DNA of 64,000 nt. It comes from Tepidimonas aquatica (GTDB lineage Bacteria; Pseudomonadota; Gammaproteobacteria; Burkholderiales; Burkholderiaceae_C). Below are positions 1 through 7,431 of this stretch, one piece after another. The notes under the pieces are model-generated. The model was not told where the DNA came from. It was given only the letters and a program-made list of their open reading frames with translations, and searched no databases. The position numbers and the translations under genes were made by a program. The DNA lies in contig NZ_VJNA01000004.1 of assembly GCF_007556585.1 (NCBI RefSeq), positions 1 to 64,000 on the forward strand, written 5' to 3'. Position 1 is the first letter of the stretch. Every line of letters starts with the position of its first letter.

Positions 1-42
1 ATGGCGCTCGTCGGTGTCGGAGCGGCGCTGGCACTGGGCTGA
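1..42 (+). CDS. possible C-terminal end of a gene entering from the left (partial)
   Basis: From base 1 an open frame runs 13 codons to a TGA at 40-42. The residues are almost all Ala, Leu, Gly and Val, which would suit the last membrane helix or tail of a protein whose body lies outside the window. Nothing here identifies the family, and the frame could be chance. The 66 bases after it, up to copK, hold only two short inverted repeats. Confidence 0.2.
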   Translation: MALVGVGAALALG

Positions 43-74
43 GCTGCGGTGACGTTCGCGCGACGGCGCGTCGG

Positions 75-92
75 GGAGGGCAATTGCCCTCC
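75..92. repeat. 18-bp perfect palindrome downstream of copK
   Basis: GGAGGGCAATTGCCCTCC is a perfect inverted repeat. It is preceded at 61-73 by a smaller stem (CGACG-GCG-CGTCG). It lies 17 nt beyond the copK stop codon. As RNA it would fold into a hairpin, but no T-run follows on either strand, so it is not a classical intrinsic terminator. It may act as a 3' end stabiliser or a protein site. Confidence 0.5.
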
Positions 93-108
93 GGCGAAAC
101 TGCCGATG

Positions 109-387
109 TTAGTTGCCGCGCTTTTCCACCTTGATCATCTCGAGGCGGGCGAGTTCGTTGCCGACCATGATGATCTTCTGGCCGTCCTTGGTTTCCATGA
201 CCTGTCCGGCCTTCATGCCCACGGTCCGGCCGAGCCGATCCTCCATGGCCATCTTGCCGTCCTTGAACACGTACACGGTGGAACCGTCCTTGAGGTCAAA
301 CTTCTGGGCGACATTGTCCATGTCGACTGCGAAGGCGGTGCCTGCGACTGCGAGCATCGAGGCCATGATTGCGAGCTTCTTGAGCAT
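109..387 (-). CDS. copK: CopK-like periplasmic copper-binding protein
   Basis: The protein has 92 residues. Residues 1-20 are a Sec signal peptide ending in AFA, which leaves a mature chain of about 72 residues starting VDM. The chain closely resembles CopK, the small periplasmic Cu(I)/Cu(II) protein of metal-resistant Cupriavidus. The methionines that CopK uses for Cu(I) are all present, at mature positions 26, 28, 38, 44 and 54. The His-containing tail of CopK is absent; the chain ends VEKRGN. A GGAG Shine-Dalgarno lies 8 nt before the ATG and a good promoter lies upstream. Normally copK belongs to a large cop cluster. Here no copper ATPase, oxidase or copRS is next to it inside the window, though the left side is cut off. 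Confidence 0.85.
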   Translation of the reverse strand: MLKKLAIMASMLAVAGTAFAVDMDNVAQKFDLKDGSTVYVFKDGKMAMEDRLGRTVGMKAGQVMETKDGQKIIMVGNELARLEMIKVEKRGN

Positions 388-416
388 TGATTTCTCCGGG
401 TTGATGGGTTTGACAA

Positions 417-446
417 ATTGTAGCGTGAAGTGTCGGCGCGCGTCAA
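417..446 (-). promoter_or_regulatory. promoter of copK
   Basis: On the minus strand TTGACG (441-446) and TACAAT (417-422) are separated by 18 nt. This is close to the sigma70 consensus and about 30 nt before the copK ATG. The start point would fall near 410, giving a leader of roughly 23 nt that carries the GGAG ribosome site. Confidence 0.65.
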
Positions 447-463
447 GCTACTTGTCGCCTCTG

Positions 464-646
464 TCACGCAGCAATCGGCTGAATGTCTCCTCGGCTCACA
501 GCCGTTGTGACCACAGAGTCGCGTTCAGGGTTGAGGGTAACGGCCCGGATGTGCGACCAGTCGCGTGTGCCGCGTGACCAGCGCGCGGGGTTGCGTTCGC
601 GAGCCTGGAGGTAGACCTGGTGCCGAGCCGCAAGGATCGCGACGTC
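464..646 (-). pseudogene. C-terminal remnant of an IS transposase (likely)
   Basis: A minus-strand frame ending at 464 reads AARHQVYLQARERNPARW, then SRGTRDW and TLNPERD. This resembles the C-terminal end of DDE/integrase-core transposases (ARH...NP.RW...TR.W...LNPE). There is no catalytic core upstream: the frame soon becomes uninformative and closes, so only a fragment of about 60 codons remains. No terminal inverted repeats were found. The assignment rests on a motif memory, not on a search. The rest of the interval between copK and the next gene (388-723) holds the copK promoter and nothing else that I can support. Confidence 0.4.
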
Positions 647-723
647 GTGGCTGTCATGTCCCGGATGATTATGGGGTCGCTGTGCCCCGTGCGCCTTGCA
701 TCTGGCCATCCTCGCGACGTTTT

Positions 724-1086
724 TCAACGGCCTGCTAGGTGGCGCAGCACCTCGTCACGCACGATGTCGGCCAGGTCGTTCGTCAGCGTCGGTGGCAGCG
801 GCGGTGCCTGATGCTGCAGTTGCTGCAACCACTGCACCCACGCGGTGTGCAGCCGTTGCTGCAGCAGCGGCATCAGGCGCGCCACCGTGCGGTCCACCAG
901 CGCGTCGATCAGCGCTTCGTCCACATCCGGCGCCGGCACGGCCGCCCCTGCGGCTGCGGGCGGCGTCGGGTCAAGCGGCAGGGTGGGGTTCGGTGCGGGC
1001 GCTGTGCGTTGCGGCAACACGACGGGCGCCACCACGTCGGTCAACGTGGGCACCAACGCAGGTGGGGCGCGCCGGTTGTCCATCAC
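724..1086 (-). CDS. hypothetical protein encoded after holC (DUF2486-like position)
   Basis: The protein has 120 residues. It starts at a GTG that overlaps the holC stop (GTGA), followed at once by an ATG. Residues 10-70 are rich in Pro and Ala with the short motif PTLTDVV. The C-terminal half is a charged amphipathic helix region (DEALIDALVDRT onward). It has no signal peptide or membrane segment. Small proteins beginning with a PTLTD-type motif and lying just after holC are known in Burkholderiales (DUF2486), and the position and N-terminus suit that family. The function is unknown. Tight overlap makes it the third gene of the pepA-holC operon. Confidence 0.65.
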   Translation of the reverse strand: MMDNRRAPPALVPTLTDVVAPVVLPQRTAPAPNPTLPLDPTPPAAAGAAVPAPDVDEALIDALVDRTVARLMPLLQQRLHTAWVQWLQQLQHQAPPLPPTLTNDLADIVRDEVLRHLAGR

Positions 1087-1553
1087 GCCTGGGCGGGCGC
1101 ACCGGCGCGGGCGGCCCGGTCATGGGCTTGGGGTTCCCAACCCAACTGCTGGTAGCGGCGCCAGCGCTGCCGTGCGGCCGCTTTGGCCTCGTCGTCGGTG
1201 CTGACGATTTCGATGACCCGCGCGGGCTGCACGGCTTGGTCCAGCCAGTTCAACCACTGAGGCTGCGCGTTCACCACCACCCCGCGCTGCCCTTGCGGCG
1301 GCACCGTCGGCGGTGCCAGCACGATCGGCGAGCGCTGCACCAACAGAGCGGGAGCGTCATAGCGCACGTGCGGCACGAAGTCGTCGGCCGGCAGCGTCCA
1401 CAACGCTTCGTCCAGCGCCGTCAGCTCGTCGTCGGCCACCGCCACCCACACCCGCGCGCGCGACGCGTGCGCCTTGGCCAACAGCCGGCACAGATAAGCC
1501 CGCCAGCCCTGCGGCGCGGCGGGCACGTTCAGGTGGAACGCCACCTGGGTCAC
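1083..1553 (-). CDS. holC: DNA polymerase III subunit chi
   Basis: The protein has 156 residues and starts at a GTG that overlaps the pepA stop codon (GTGA at 1550-1553). It begins VTQVAFHLNV and contains the chi features CRLLAKA, VWVA and the WTLPADDFVPH segment, followed by the Rossmann-like PIVLAPP and the VIEIVSTDDEAKAAARQRWR end. Chi binds psi and SSB in the clamp-loader complex and helps the polymerase displace SSB. The pepA-holC order is also found in E. coli. A longer open frame upstream overlaps the end of pepA and lacks chi similarity, so the GTG start is preferred. Confidence 0.85.
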   Translation of the reverse strand: MTQVAFHLNVPAAPQGWRAYLCRLLAKAHASRARVWVAVADDELTALDEALWTLPADDFVPHVRYDAPALLVQRSPIVLAPPTVPPQGQRGVVVNAQPQWLNWLDQAVQPARVIEIVSTDDEAKAAARQRWRRYQQLGWEPQAHDRAARAGAPAQA

Positions 1554-3040
1554 GCCGCCGCCCCCTTGCGGCGCCCGCGGCGCGTCGCGCCGCCCTGGCG
1601 CCCCAGCTCGGCCAGGTAGCGCAGCAACAGCGGCACCGGGCGGCCGGTGGCGCCCTTGTCCTTGCCGCCCTTCCACGCCGTGCCGGCGATGTCCAGGTGC
1701 GCCCATGGCGTGTCGCCGACGAAGCGCTGCAAAAACTTGGCCGCCGTCACCGAACCGGCCGGACGCCCGCCAACGTTGGCCACGTCGGCAAAGTTGCTTT
1801 TGAGCGCCTCGGCATAGTCGTCGTCCAGCGGCATGCGCCAGCAGGGATCAAGCGCCGCCTCACCGGCCTGTAGCAACGCCTGCGCCAACGCGTCGTCGTT
1901 GGCGTACAAGCCGCTGCGCACCGCACCCAGTGCGATGACGCACGCCCCGGTTAATGTGGCCACGTCCACGATCGCGCGCGGCTTGAAGCGCTGCGCGTAG
2001 GTCAGCGCGTCGCACAGGATCAGGCGCCCCTCGGCGTCGGTGTTGAGGACTTCGATGGTCTGCCCGCTCATGCTGCGCACGACGTCGCCGGGCTTGGTCG
2101 CCCCGCCACCGGGCATGTTTTCGCACGCCGGAATCAGCCCCACCACGTTGAGCGCCGGGCGCAACCGCGGCAGCGCCGCGAACACCCCCAGCACGCTGGC
2201 CGCGCCGCTCATGTCGAACTTCATTTCATCCATGTCGGCGGCGGGCTTGAGCGAAATGCCGCCGGTGTCGAACGTGATGCCTTTGCCGACCAGCACCACC
2301 GGCGCTTCGCGCTTGGGTGCGCCCTGGTAGCGCAGCACGATGAAGCGCAGCGGCTCGTGGCTGCCACGCGCCACCGCCAGCAGGGCCCCCATGCCGAGCT
2401 TTTCGACTTCCTTGGGCCCCAGCACCTCGACCTCGACGTCGGGCCCCGCCAGCGCCTGCGCCGCACGTGCCAGGTCCACCGGCCGCGCGTGGTTGGCCGG
2501 GCGGTTGGCCCATTCTTTGGCCAGTTCCTGCCCGTGCACGGTGGCCACGGCCCACTCGAACGCCTCGTGCAACGAAGGCGCATCGGCCACGCCGACGATG
2601 ACGCGCTGCAACGCGCGCGGCTGCGGCTTGGTCAGGGTGGTCGTGTAGCGGTAGCTCGCTTCGGCGATGCCCAACACCGCCGCCGCCAGCGCCGCCGCGT
2701 CCGCCGCCCCCAGCTGGATCAGCACCGTGCGCGGTGCCGCGCCCTTCAGCGCCCCCCACGCCGCCGCCACCGCCTGGCGCACCTTGCGCGCCGCGCCATC
2801 GCCGCAACGCACCGCCACGACACGGCGCGCGCGCACACCGTGCACCCGGTGGCCCGCCAGCCATTGCCCCGCGTCGCGCGCTAGGTCGCCATCACGCACG
2901 GCCTGCTGCACCCACACCCCCAGCGCGTCCTCGGCGGACGGGGCGTCTTGGTCGTCGGCGTCACGCCACAGCACGATCAGCGCGTCGGCGTCGGCCACGG
3001 CGGCTTCGGTTCGGCTCAGGGGTCGCAATTCAAAGTCCAT
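1550..3040 (-). CDS. pepA: leucyl aminopeptidase (M17 family)
   Basis: The protein has 496 residues, which is normal for PepA. The N-terminal domain is a Rossmann-like, variable domain. The catalytic domain carries Lys253 in VGKGITFDTGG and the family signature NTDAEGRL at 333-340, which supplies metal ligands for the two zinc or manganese ions. It is a cytoplasmic hexameric exopeptidase removing N-terminal residues from peptides; in E. coli it is also a DNA-binding regulator. The ATG at 3040 was chosen because homologues begin MDFELR-like; the open frame continues 46 codons upstream into lptF without similarity. It is divergent from lptF by only 37 nt and co-transcribed with holC. Confidence 0.93.
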   Translation of the reverse strand: MDFELRPLSRTEAAVADADALIVLWRDADDQDAPSAEDALGVWVQQAVRDGDLARDAGQWLAGHRVHGVRARRVVAVRCGDGAARKVRQAVAAAWGALKGAAPRTVLIQLGAADAAALAAAVLGIAEASYRYTTTLTKPQPRALQRVIVGVADAPSLHEAFEWAVATVHGQELAKEWANRPANHARPVDLARAAQALAGPDVEVEVLGPKEVEKLGMGALLAVARGSHEPLRFIVLRYQGAPKREAPVVLVGKGITFDTGGISLKPAADMDEMKFDMSGAASVLGVFAALPRLRPALNVVGLIPACENMPGGGATKPGDVVRSMSGQTIEVLNTDAEGRLILCDALTYAQRFKPRAIVDVATLTGACVIALGAVRSGLYANDDALAQALLQAGEAALDPCWRMPLDDDYAEALKSNFADVANVGGRPAGSVTAAKFLQRFVGDTPWAHLDIAGTAWKGGKDKGATGRPVPLLLRYLAELGRQGGATRRGRRKGAAA

Positions 3041-3077
3041 AATTCCAACCTGTCGTACCTCGGATCGAGAGTTGGTG

Positions 3078-4175
3078 ATGTTATTCGAATCGTCGCTGCG
3101 CCGCGAGTTGGCACGCTCCTTTGGCGCGGCGCTGGTGGTGATGCTGACCGTGGTGTTGACCATGTTGCTGGTGCGCACCCTTGGTCAAGCCAGCCGCGGC
3201 GAGGTCGACCCGCAGGCGTTGTTGCTGTTTTTGACGCTGGCAGTCACCGGACAGCTGCCGATCGTGCTGACGGTGGCGCTGATGGCGGCCGTGGTCGGCA
3301 CGCTGGCGCGGCTGTACCGCGACAGTGAAATGGTGGTTTGGCACACCGCCGGGCTGGGGCTGACACGTTTTGTGCCGCCGGTGCTGCGCTTTGCCTGGCC
3401 GGTCTGGCTGGCCGTGGCGGTGCTGGCGTTGCTGGTGGGGCCATGGGCACGGCAGCAAACCGACGAGCTGCGTCAACGCTACGAGCAGCGCAACGACCTG
3501 CAGCGCATCGCCCCGGGGCAGTTTCAGGAATCGGCCAACGGCCGGCGGGTGCTGTTCGTCGACCGCGACGCCGAGGCCGGCCACAGCGGGCGACACATCT
3601 TTATCTTCGACCATGAACCCGACGGCGCCTACAGCATCGTTACCGCGCGCGCCGGCGAGCTGCATGCCGATGAACGCGGCACCCACCTGACGCTGCACGA
3701 TGGCCAGCGCTGGCGGCGCAGCGCCGACGCGCGGGTGTGGGAAGGGGCAGCCTTTGAGCGCTACACAGTACGCGTGGCCGATGCGCCTGTAGCGGCCGTG
3801 GAGCTGCGCCGCCGTAGCGCGATGCCGACCTGGATGCTGTGGGCCAGCACCGATGCGGCGCTGCAGGCCGAGCTGGCCTGGCGGGTGGGGTTGGTGGTGT
3901 GCGCGGTCAACCTGGTGTTGCTGGCGCTGGCCGCTACCAGCGCGCAGCCACGCCTGGGGCGCAGCGGCAACCTGCTGTTCATGCTGCTGGCGTTTGTCGT
4001 GTACTACAACATGCTCGGGGTCGGGCAGGACTGGGCCACCCGTGGCCGCGTGTCGCCCTGGGGCTTTGTGGCGGCCCTGCACGGGGGTGTGGCCCTGCTG
4101 ACGCTGGCATGGCTGGCGTGGCGTGAGCTGCCGCGCCCGCGCTGGCGGCGCGCCCGTGCGGAGGCGCCCGCATGA
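3078..4175 (+). CDS. lptF: LPS export permease LptF
   Basis: The protein has 365 residues. Three membrane helices lie in the first 125 residues and three in the last 80, flanking a periplasmic beta-jellyroll domain (about 130-280). That is the YjgP/YjgQ layout. The N-terminus MLFESSLRRELARSF and the segment ARLYRDSEMVVWHTAGLG (coupling-helix region contacting the LptB ATPase) are typical. With LptG and LptB it extracts lipopolysaccharide from the inner membrane and feeds the Lpt bridge. Its stop overlaps the lptG start (ATGA). The start follows GAGAG at a usable spacing. The divergent partner pepA is conserved across proteobacteria. Confidence 0.92.
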   Translation: MLFESSLRRELARSFGAALVVMLTVVLTMLLVRTLGQASRGEVDPQALLLFLTLAVTGQLPIVLTVALMAAVVGTLARLYRDSEMVVWHTAGLGLTRFVPPVLRFAWPVWLAVAVLALLVGPWARQQTDELRQRYEQRNDLQRIAPGQFQESANGRRVLFVDRDAEAGHSGRHIFIFDHEPDGAYSIVTARAGELHADERGTHLTLHDGQRWRRSADARVWEGAAFERYTVRVADAPVAAVELRRRSAMPTWMLWASTDAALQAELAWRVGLVVCAVNLVLLALAATSAQPRLGRSGNLLFMLLAFVVYYNMLGVGQDWATRGRVSPWGFVAALHGGVALLTLAWLAWRELPRPRWRRARAEAPA

Positions 4176-5284
4176 AAACCGTACGCCGGCTGCTGCATGG
4201 CGAAGCCCTGGGGGCCATCACGTTCGTGCTGGCGGGCTTTTTGGCGTTGTTTGCCTTTTTCGACTTCGTCGATGAGCTGGGCTCGCTCGGCGCGCCGTCG
4301 CTGACGCAGCCAGGGGCGGTGTACGGCGTGCCGCAGGCCCTGCTCGTGGTGTTGCTGTGGTTGCCTGCGCGGCTGTACGAACTGATGCCCATTGGTGTGC
4401 TGATCGGCACCGTGTACGCGCTGACGCGGCTGGCGCGCGACTCCGAGTTCACCATTCTGCGCGCCAGCGGCCTCGGGCCAGGGCTGGTGCTGCGGCTGGT
4501 GCTGGTGTTGGGCGTGGGCTGCGCGGCGCTGACGTTTGCCATTGGCGACTACGTGGCACCGCCGGCGGCGCGACAGGCGCAGCTGCTGAAAGCCCAGTAC
4601 CGGGGCAACCTCAGCATTGGCAGCACCGGGGCATGGCTGCGCGAGCGTACCGACGGCACCGAGGTGCACGTGGTCAACGTGCGCGCCCTGACACCCGACG
4701 GCGAGCTGCGCGGCGTGCGTGTGCTGACGCTGGGCGCCGATGGCCGCTTGCAGGCCATCACCGAGGCCGCGCGCGGCACCATCGACCGGGGGGCGGGCGT
4801 GTGGCGGCTGGCCGAGGTTCGGCGCGACCACTGGGAGGCCGACGGCACACTGCACACAGCGACGCTGCCGACGCTCGACTGGCACACCAGCCTGAGCGCC
4901 GACATGCTCAACGTCGCGCTACTCAAGCCGCAGCGCATGCGCACGCTGGACCTGTGGCAGTACATGCGCCACTTGGAACGCAACGACCAAAACGCCCAAC
5001 GCTACGCCATCGAGTTCTGGCGCAAGCTGCTGTACCCGCTAGGCTGCGTGGTGATGGTGGTGCTGGCGCTGCCGTTTGCCTACCTGCACTTCCGCCAGCA
5101 GGGCCTGGCCGGCTACGTGTTTGGCGGCATCATGATTGGCATCAGCTTCGTGCTGGTCAACGGTATTTTCAGCCACATGGGCAACCTGCTGGGCTGGGCA
5201 CCGTGGCTGGCGGCCGGGGCCACCCCGGTGCTGTACCTGACCCTGTCGCTGGCGGCGCTGGGCTGGATGGTGCTGCGACGCTGA
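4172..5284 (+). CDS. lptG: LPS export permease LptG
   Basis: The protein has 370 residues with the same architecture as LptF: three N-terminal helices, a periplasmic jellyroll, and three C-terminal helices ending in MVLRR. The segment ALTRLARDSEFTILRASG is the characteristic cytoplasmic coupling region. Together with LptF and LptB it forms the inner-membrane part of the LPS transport machine. Translation is probably coupled to lptF through the ATGA overlap. The next gene (cysB-like) starts 31 nt later on the same strand and may be partly read from this operon. Confidence 0.93.
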   Translation: MKTVRRLLHGEALGAITFVLAGFLALFAFFDFVDELGSLGAPSLTQPGAVYGVPQALLVVLLWLPARLYELMPIGVLIGTVYALTRLARDSEFTILRASGLGPGLVLRLVLVLGVGCAALTFAIGDYVAPPAARQAQLLKAQYRGNLSIGSTGAWLRERTDGTEVHVVNVRALTPDGELRGVRVLTLGADGRLQAITEAARGTIDRGAGVWRLAEVRRDHWEADGTLHTATLPTLDWHTSLSADMLNVALLKPQRMRTLDLWQYMRHLERNDQNAQRYAIEFWRKLLYPLGCVVMVVLALPFAYLHFRQQGLAGYVFGGIMIGISFVLVNGIFSHMGNLLGWAPWLAAGATPVLYLTLSLAALGWMVLRR

Positions 5285-5315
5285 ACCTCGGCCCCACCCG
5301 ATCACCCATTGCACC

Positions 5316-6260
5316 ATGAACCTACATCAATTTCGTTTTGTGCTGGAGGCCGTGCGCCGCAACCTCAACCTGACCGAGGCGGCCAAGGCGCTGCACACCT
5401 CACAGCCGGGCGTGTCCAAGGCCATCTTGGAGCTGGAAGACGAGCTCGGCGTCGATATCTTTGCCCGCCACGGCAAACGCATCAAGCGGCTGACCGAGCC
5501 CGGGCAGCACGTGCTGCGCAGCATCGAAATCATCATGCGCGAGGTGGCCAACCTCAAGCGCATCGGCGAGCAGTACGCGGCGCAAGACAGCGGCACGCTG
5601 TCGATCGCCACCACGCACACGCAGGCGCGCTACGTGCTGCCGGCGCCGGTGGCGCGGCTGCGCCAGATCTACCCCAAAGTGGGCATCAGCCTGCACCAAG
5701 GCGCGCCCGATCAGGTGGCGCGCTGGGTGCTGGAGGAAGTGGCCGACATCGGCATCGCCACCGAATCGCTGACGCAGTACCCAGACCTCGTCACCCTGCC
5801 CTGCTACGAATGGCAGCACGCGCTGGTGCTGCCGCCCGGCCACCCGCTGCTGCAACTCGAGCGCATCGGGCTGGAGGATCTGGCGCAGGTGCCGCTGATC
5901 ACCTACCACCCTACCTTCACCGGACGCACCCGCATCGACCAGGCCTTTGCCCAGCGGGGCCTCACCCCGCACATCGTGCTGGAAGCGATCGACTCCGACG
6001 TCATCAAGACCTACGTCAAGCTCGGCATGGGCGTCGGCATCGTGGCGGAAATGGCCGTGGCCGGTGACGAGCGCACGCCGGAGCTGGCCGTGCGCCCGGC
6101 CGGCCACCTGTTCGGCACCAACGTGGCGCGGGTGGCGTTCAAGCGCGGGGTCTACCTGCGCCAGTTCGTGCTGCGGTTTGCCGAGCTGCTCAGCGAGCGG
6201 CTGTCGCGCGACCTGATCTACAAAGCCCTGGAGGGCCAAGGCCATGACGACCAGCTCTGA
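5316..6260 (+). CDS. cysB: CysB-type LysR regulator of sulfur metabolism
   Basis: The protein has 314 residues. The N-terminal winged helix-turn-helix reads LNLTEAAKALHTSQPGVSKA, the CysB form of the LysR motif. The effector domain keeps the sulfate/N-acetylserine pocket signature TTHTQARYVLP and the long C-terminal tail typical of CysB (HLFGTNVARVAFKRG...YLRQFV). It should activate sulfate uptake and cysteine synthesis genes when sulfur is short. It overlaps the following aminotransferase gene by 17 nt in another frame, so the two are co-transcribed. No other cys genes are nearby. Confidence 0.88.
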   Translation: MNLHQFRFVLEAVRRNLNLTEAAKALHTSQPGVSKAILELEDELGVDIFARHGKRIKRLTEPGQHVLRSIEIIMREVANLKRIGEQYAAQDSGTLSIATTHTQARYVLPAPVARLRQIYPKVGISLHQGAPDQVARWVLEEVADIGIATESLTQYPDLVTLPCYEWQHALVLPPGHPLLQLERIGLEDLAQVPLITYHPTFTGRTRIDQAFAQRGLTPHIVLEAIDSDVIKTYVKLGMGVGIVAEMAVAGDERTPELAVRPAGHLFGTNVARVAFKRGVYLRQFVLRFAELLSERLSRDLIYKALEGQGHDDQL

Positions 6261-7431
6261 CCCCACCGTGCGCACCCCGGTGCCCCCCAGCCGCCTGCCA
6301 CAGGTTGGCACGACCATCTTCACCGTGATGTCCGCGTTGGCGCAGCAGGTGGGCGCGGTCAACCTGGGGCAGGGGTTCCCGGACTTCGACCCGGACCCGG
6401 CGCTGGCGCAGGCGGTGGGCGCGGCGATGGCCGCCGGCCACCACCAGTACCCGCCGATGGCGGGTGTGCCGGCGCTGCGCGAGGCCATCGCACGCAAGGT
6501 CGCCACGCTGTACGGGCGCGCGTACGACCCGATCAACGAAATCACCGTCACCGCAGGCGCCACGCAAGCCATCCTGACAGCGCTGCTGGCGCTGGTGCAG
6601 CCGGGTGACGAGATCATCGTGCTGGAGCCATGCTACGACAGCTACGTGCCCGGCATCGAGCTGGCCGGTGGCACCGTCGTGCGGGTGCCGCTGACCGACG
6701 GCAGCTTGCGGCCGGACTTCGACCGGCTGGCCGCGGCGCTGACGGCGCGCACGCGCGCCATCATCGTCAACACCCCGCACAACCCCAGCGGCACCGTGTG
6801 GCGCGCCGACGACCTGCAGCGCTTGTGGAACGTGGTGGCCGACACCGACGTGCTGCTGATCGGCGACGAGGTGTACGAGCACATGGTCTACGACGGCCAG
6901 CCGCACGCCAGCCTGGCCACCCACCCCGGGCTGGCGGCGCGCAGCCTCATCGTCAGCAGTTTTGGCAAAACCTACCACGTCACCGGCTGGAAAGTGGGCT
7001 ACTGCCTGGCGCCAGCGCCGCTGATGGCCGAGTTCCGCAAGGTGCACCAATTCAACGTGTTCACGGTCAACACGCCGATGCAGCACGCGTTGGCGGCGTA
7101 CATGGCCGACCCGGCCCCATACCTGGGGCTGGCAGCCTTTTACCAGGCCAAGCGCGACCGCTTCCGCGCGGGGCTGGCCGGCACGCGGCTGCGCCTGCTG
7201 CCGTGCGAGGGCACCTACTTCCAGTGCGTGGATTACGGGGCGCTGGCGGTGCCGGAACGCCACCTGCCCGTGGCTGAGTTCTGCCAGTGGCTCACACGCG
7301 AGGTGGGCGTGGCGGCGATCCCCCTGTCGGCGTTTTATGGCGACGGGCGCAACCAACAGCTGGTGCGGCTGTGCTTTGCCAAGCGCGACGCCACGCTGGA
7401 CGAGGCCCTGCAGCGGCTGGCGCGGCTATGA
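6244..7431 (+). CDS. PLP-dependent aminotransferase, methionine aminotransferase (YbdL) type
   Basis: The protein has 395 residues and belongs to aminotransferase class I/II. The N-terminal segment GAVNLGQGFPDFDPD is the YbdL/kynurenine-aminotransferase signature. NTPHNPSG holds the conserved Asn of the PLP site, and Lys242 in SSFGKTYHVTGWKVGY is the Schiff-base lysine. E. coli YbdL prefers methionine, with histidine and phenylalanine next. Overlap with the CysB-type regulator supports a role in sulfur amino acid turnover, but that is inference. Its stop codon overlaps the end of the convergent hrpA gene by 6 nt. Confidence 0.85.
   Translation: MTTSSDPTVRTPVPPSRLPQVGTTIFTVMSALAQQVGAVNLGQGFPDFDPDPALAQAVGAAMAAGHHQYPPMAGVPALREAIARKVATLYGRAYDPINEITVTAGATQAILTALLALVQPGDEIIVLEPCYDSYVPGIELAGGTVVRVPLTDGSLRPDFDRLAAALTARTRAIIVNTPHNPSGTVWRADDLQRLWNVVADTDVLLIGDEVYEHMVYDGQPHASLATHPGLAARSLIVSSFGKTYHVTGWKVGYCLAPAPLMAEFRKVHQFNVFTVNTPMQHALAAYMADPAPYLGLAAFYQAKRDRFRAGLAGTRLRLLPCEGTYFQCVDYGALAVPERHLPVAEFCQWLTREVGVAAIPLSAFYGDGRNQQLVRLCFAKRDATLDEALQRLARL

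Noticed and set aside
464-727. An intact 87-residue gene between copK and the holC operon
   Set aside because: Only the C-terminal two-thirds resembles a known family, there is no ribosome site, and the start region is uninformative; it is better read as a remnant.
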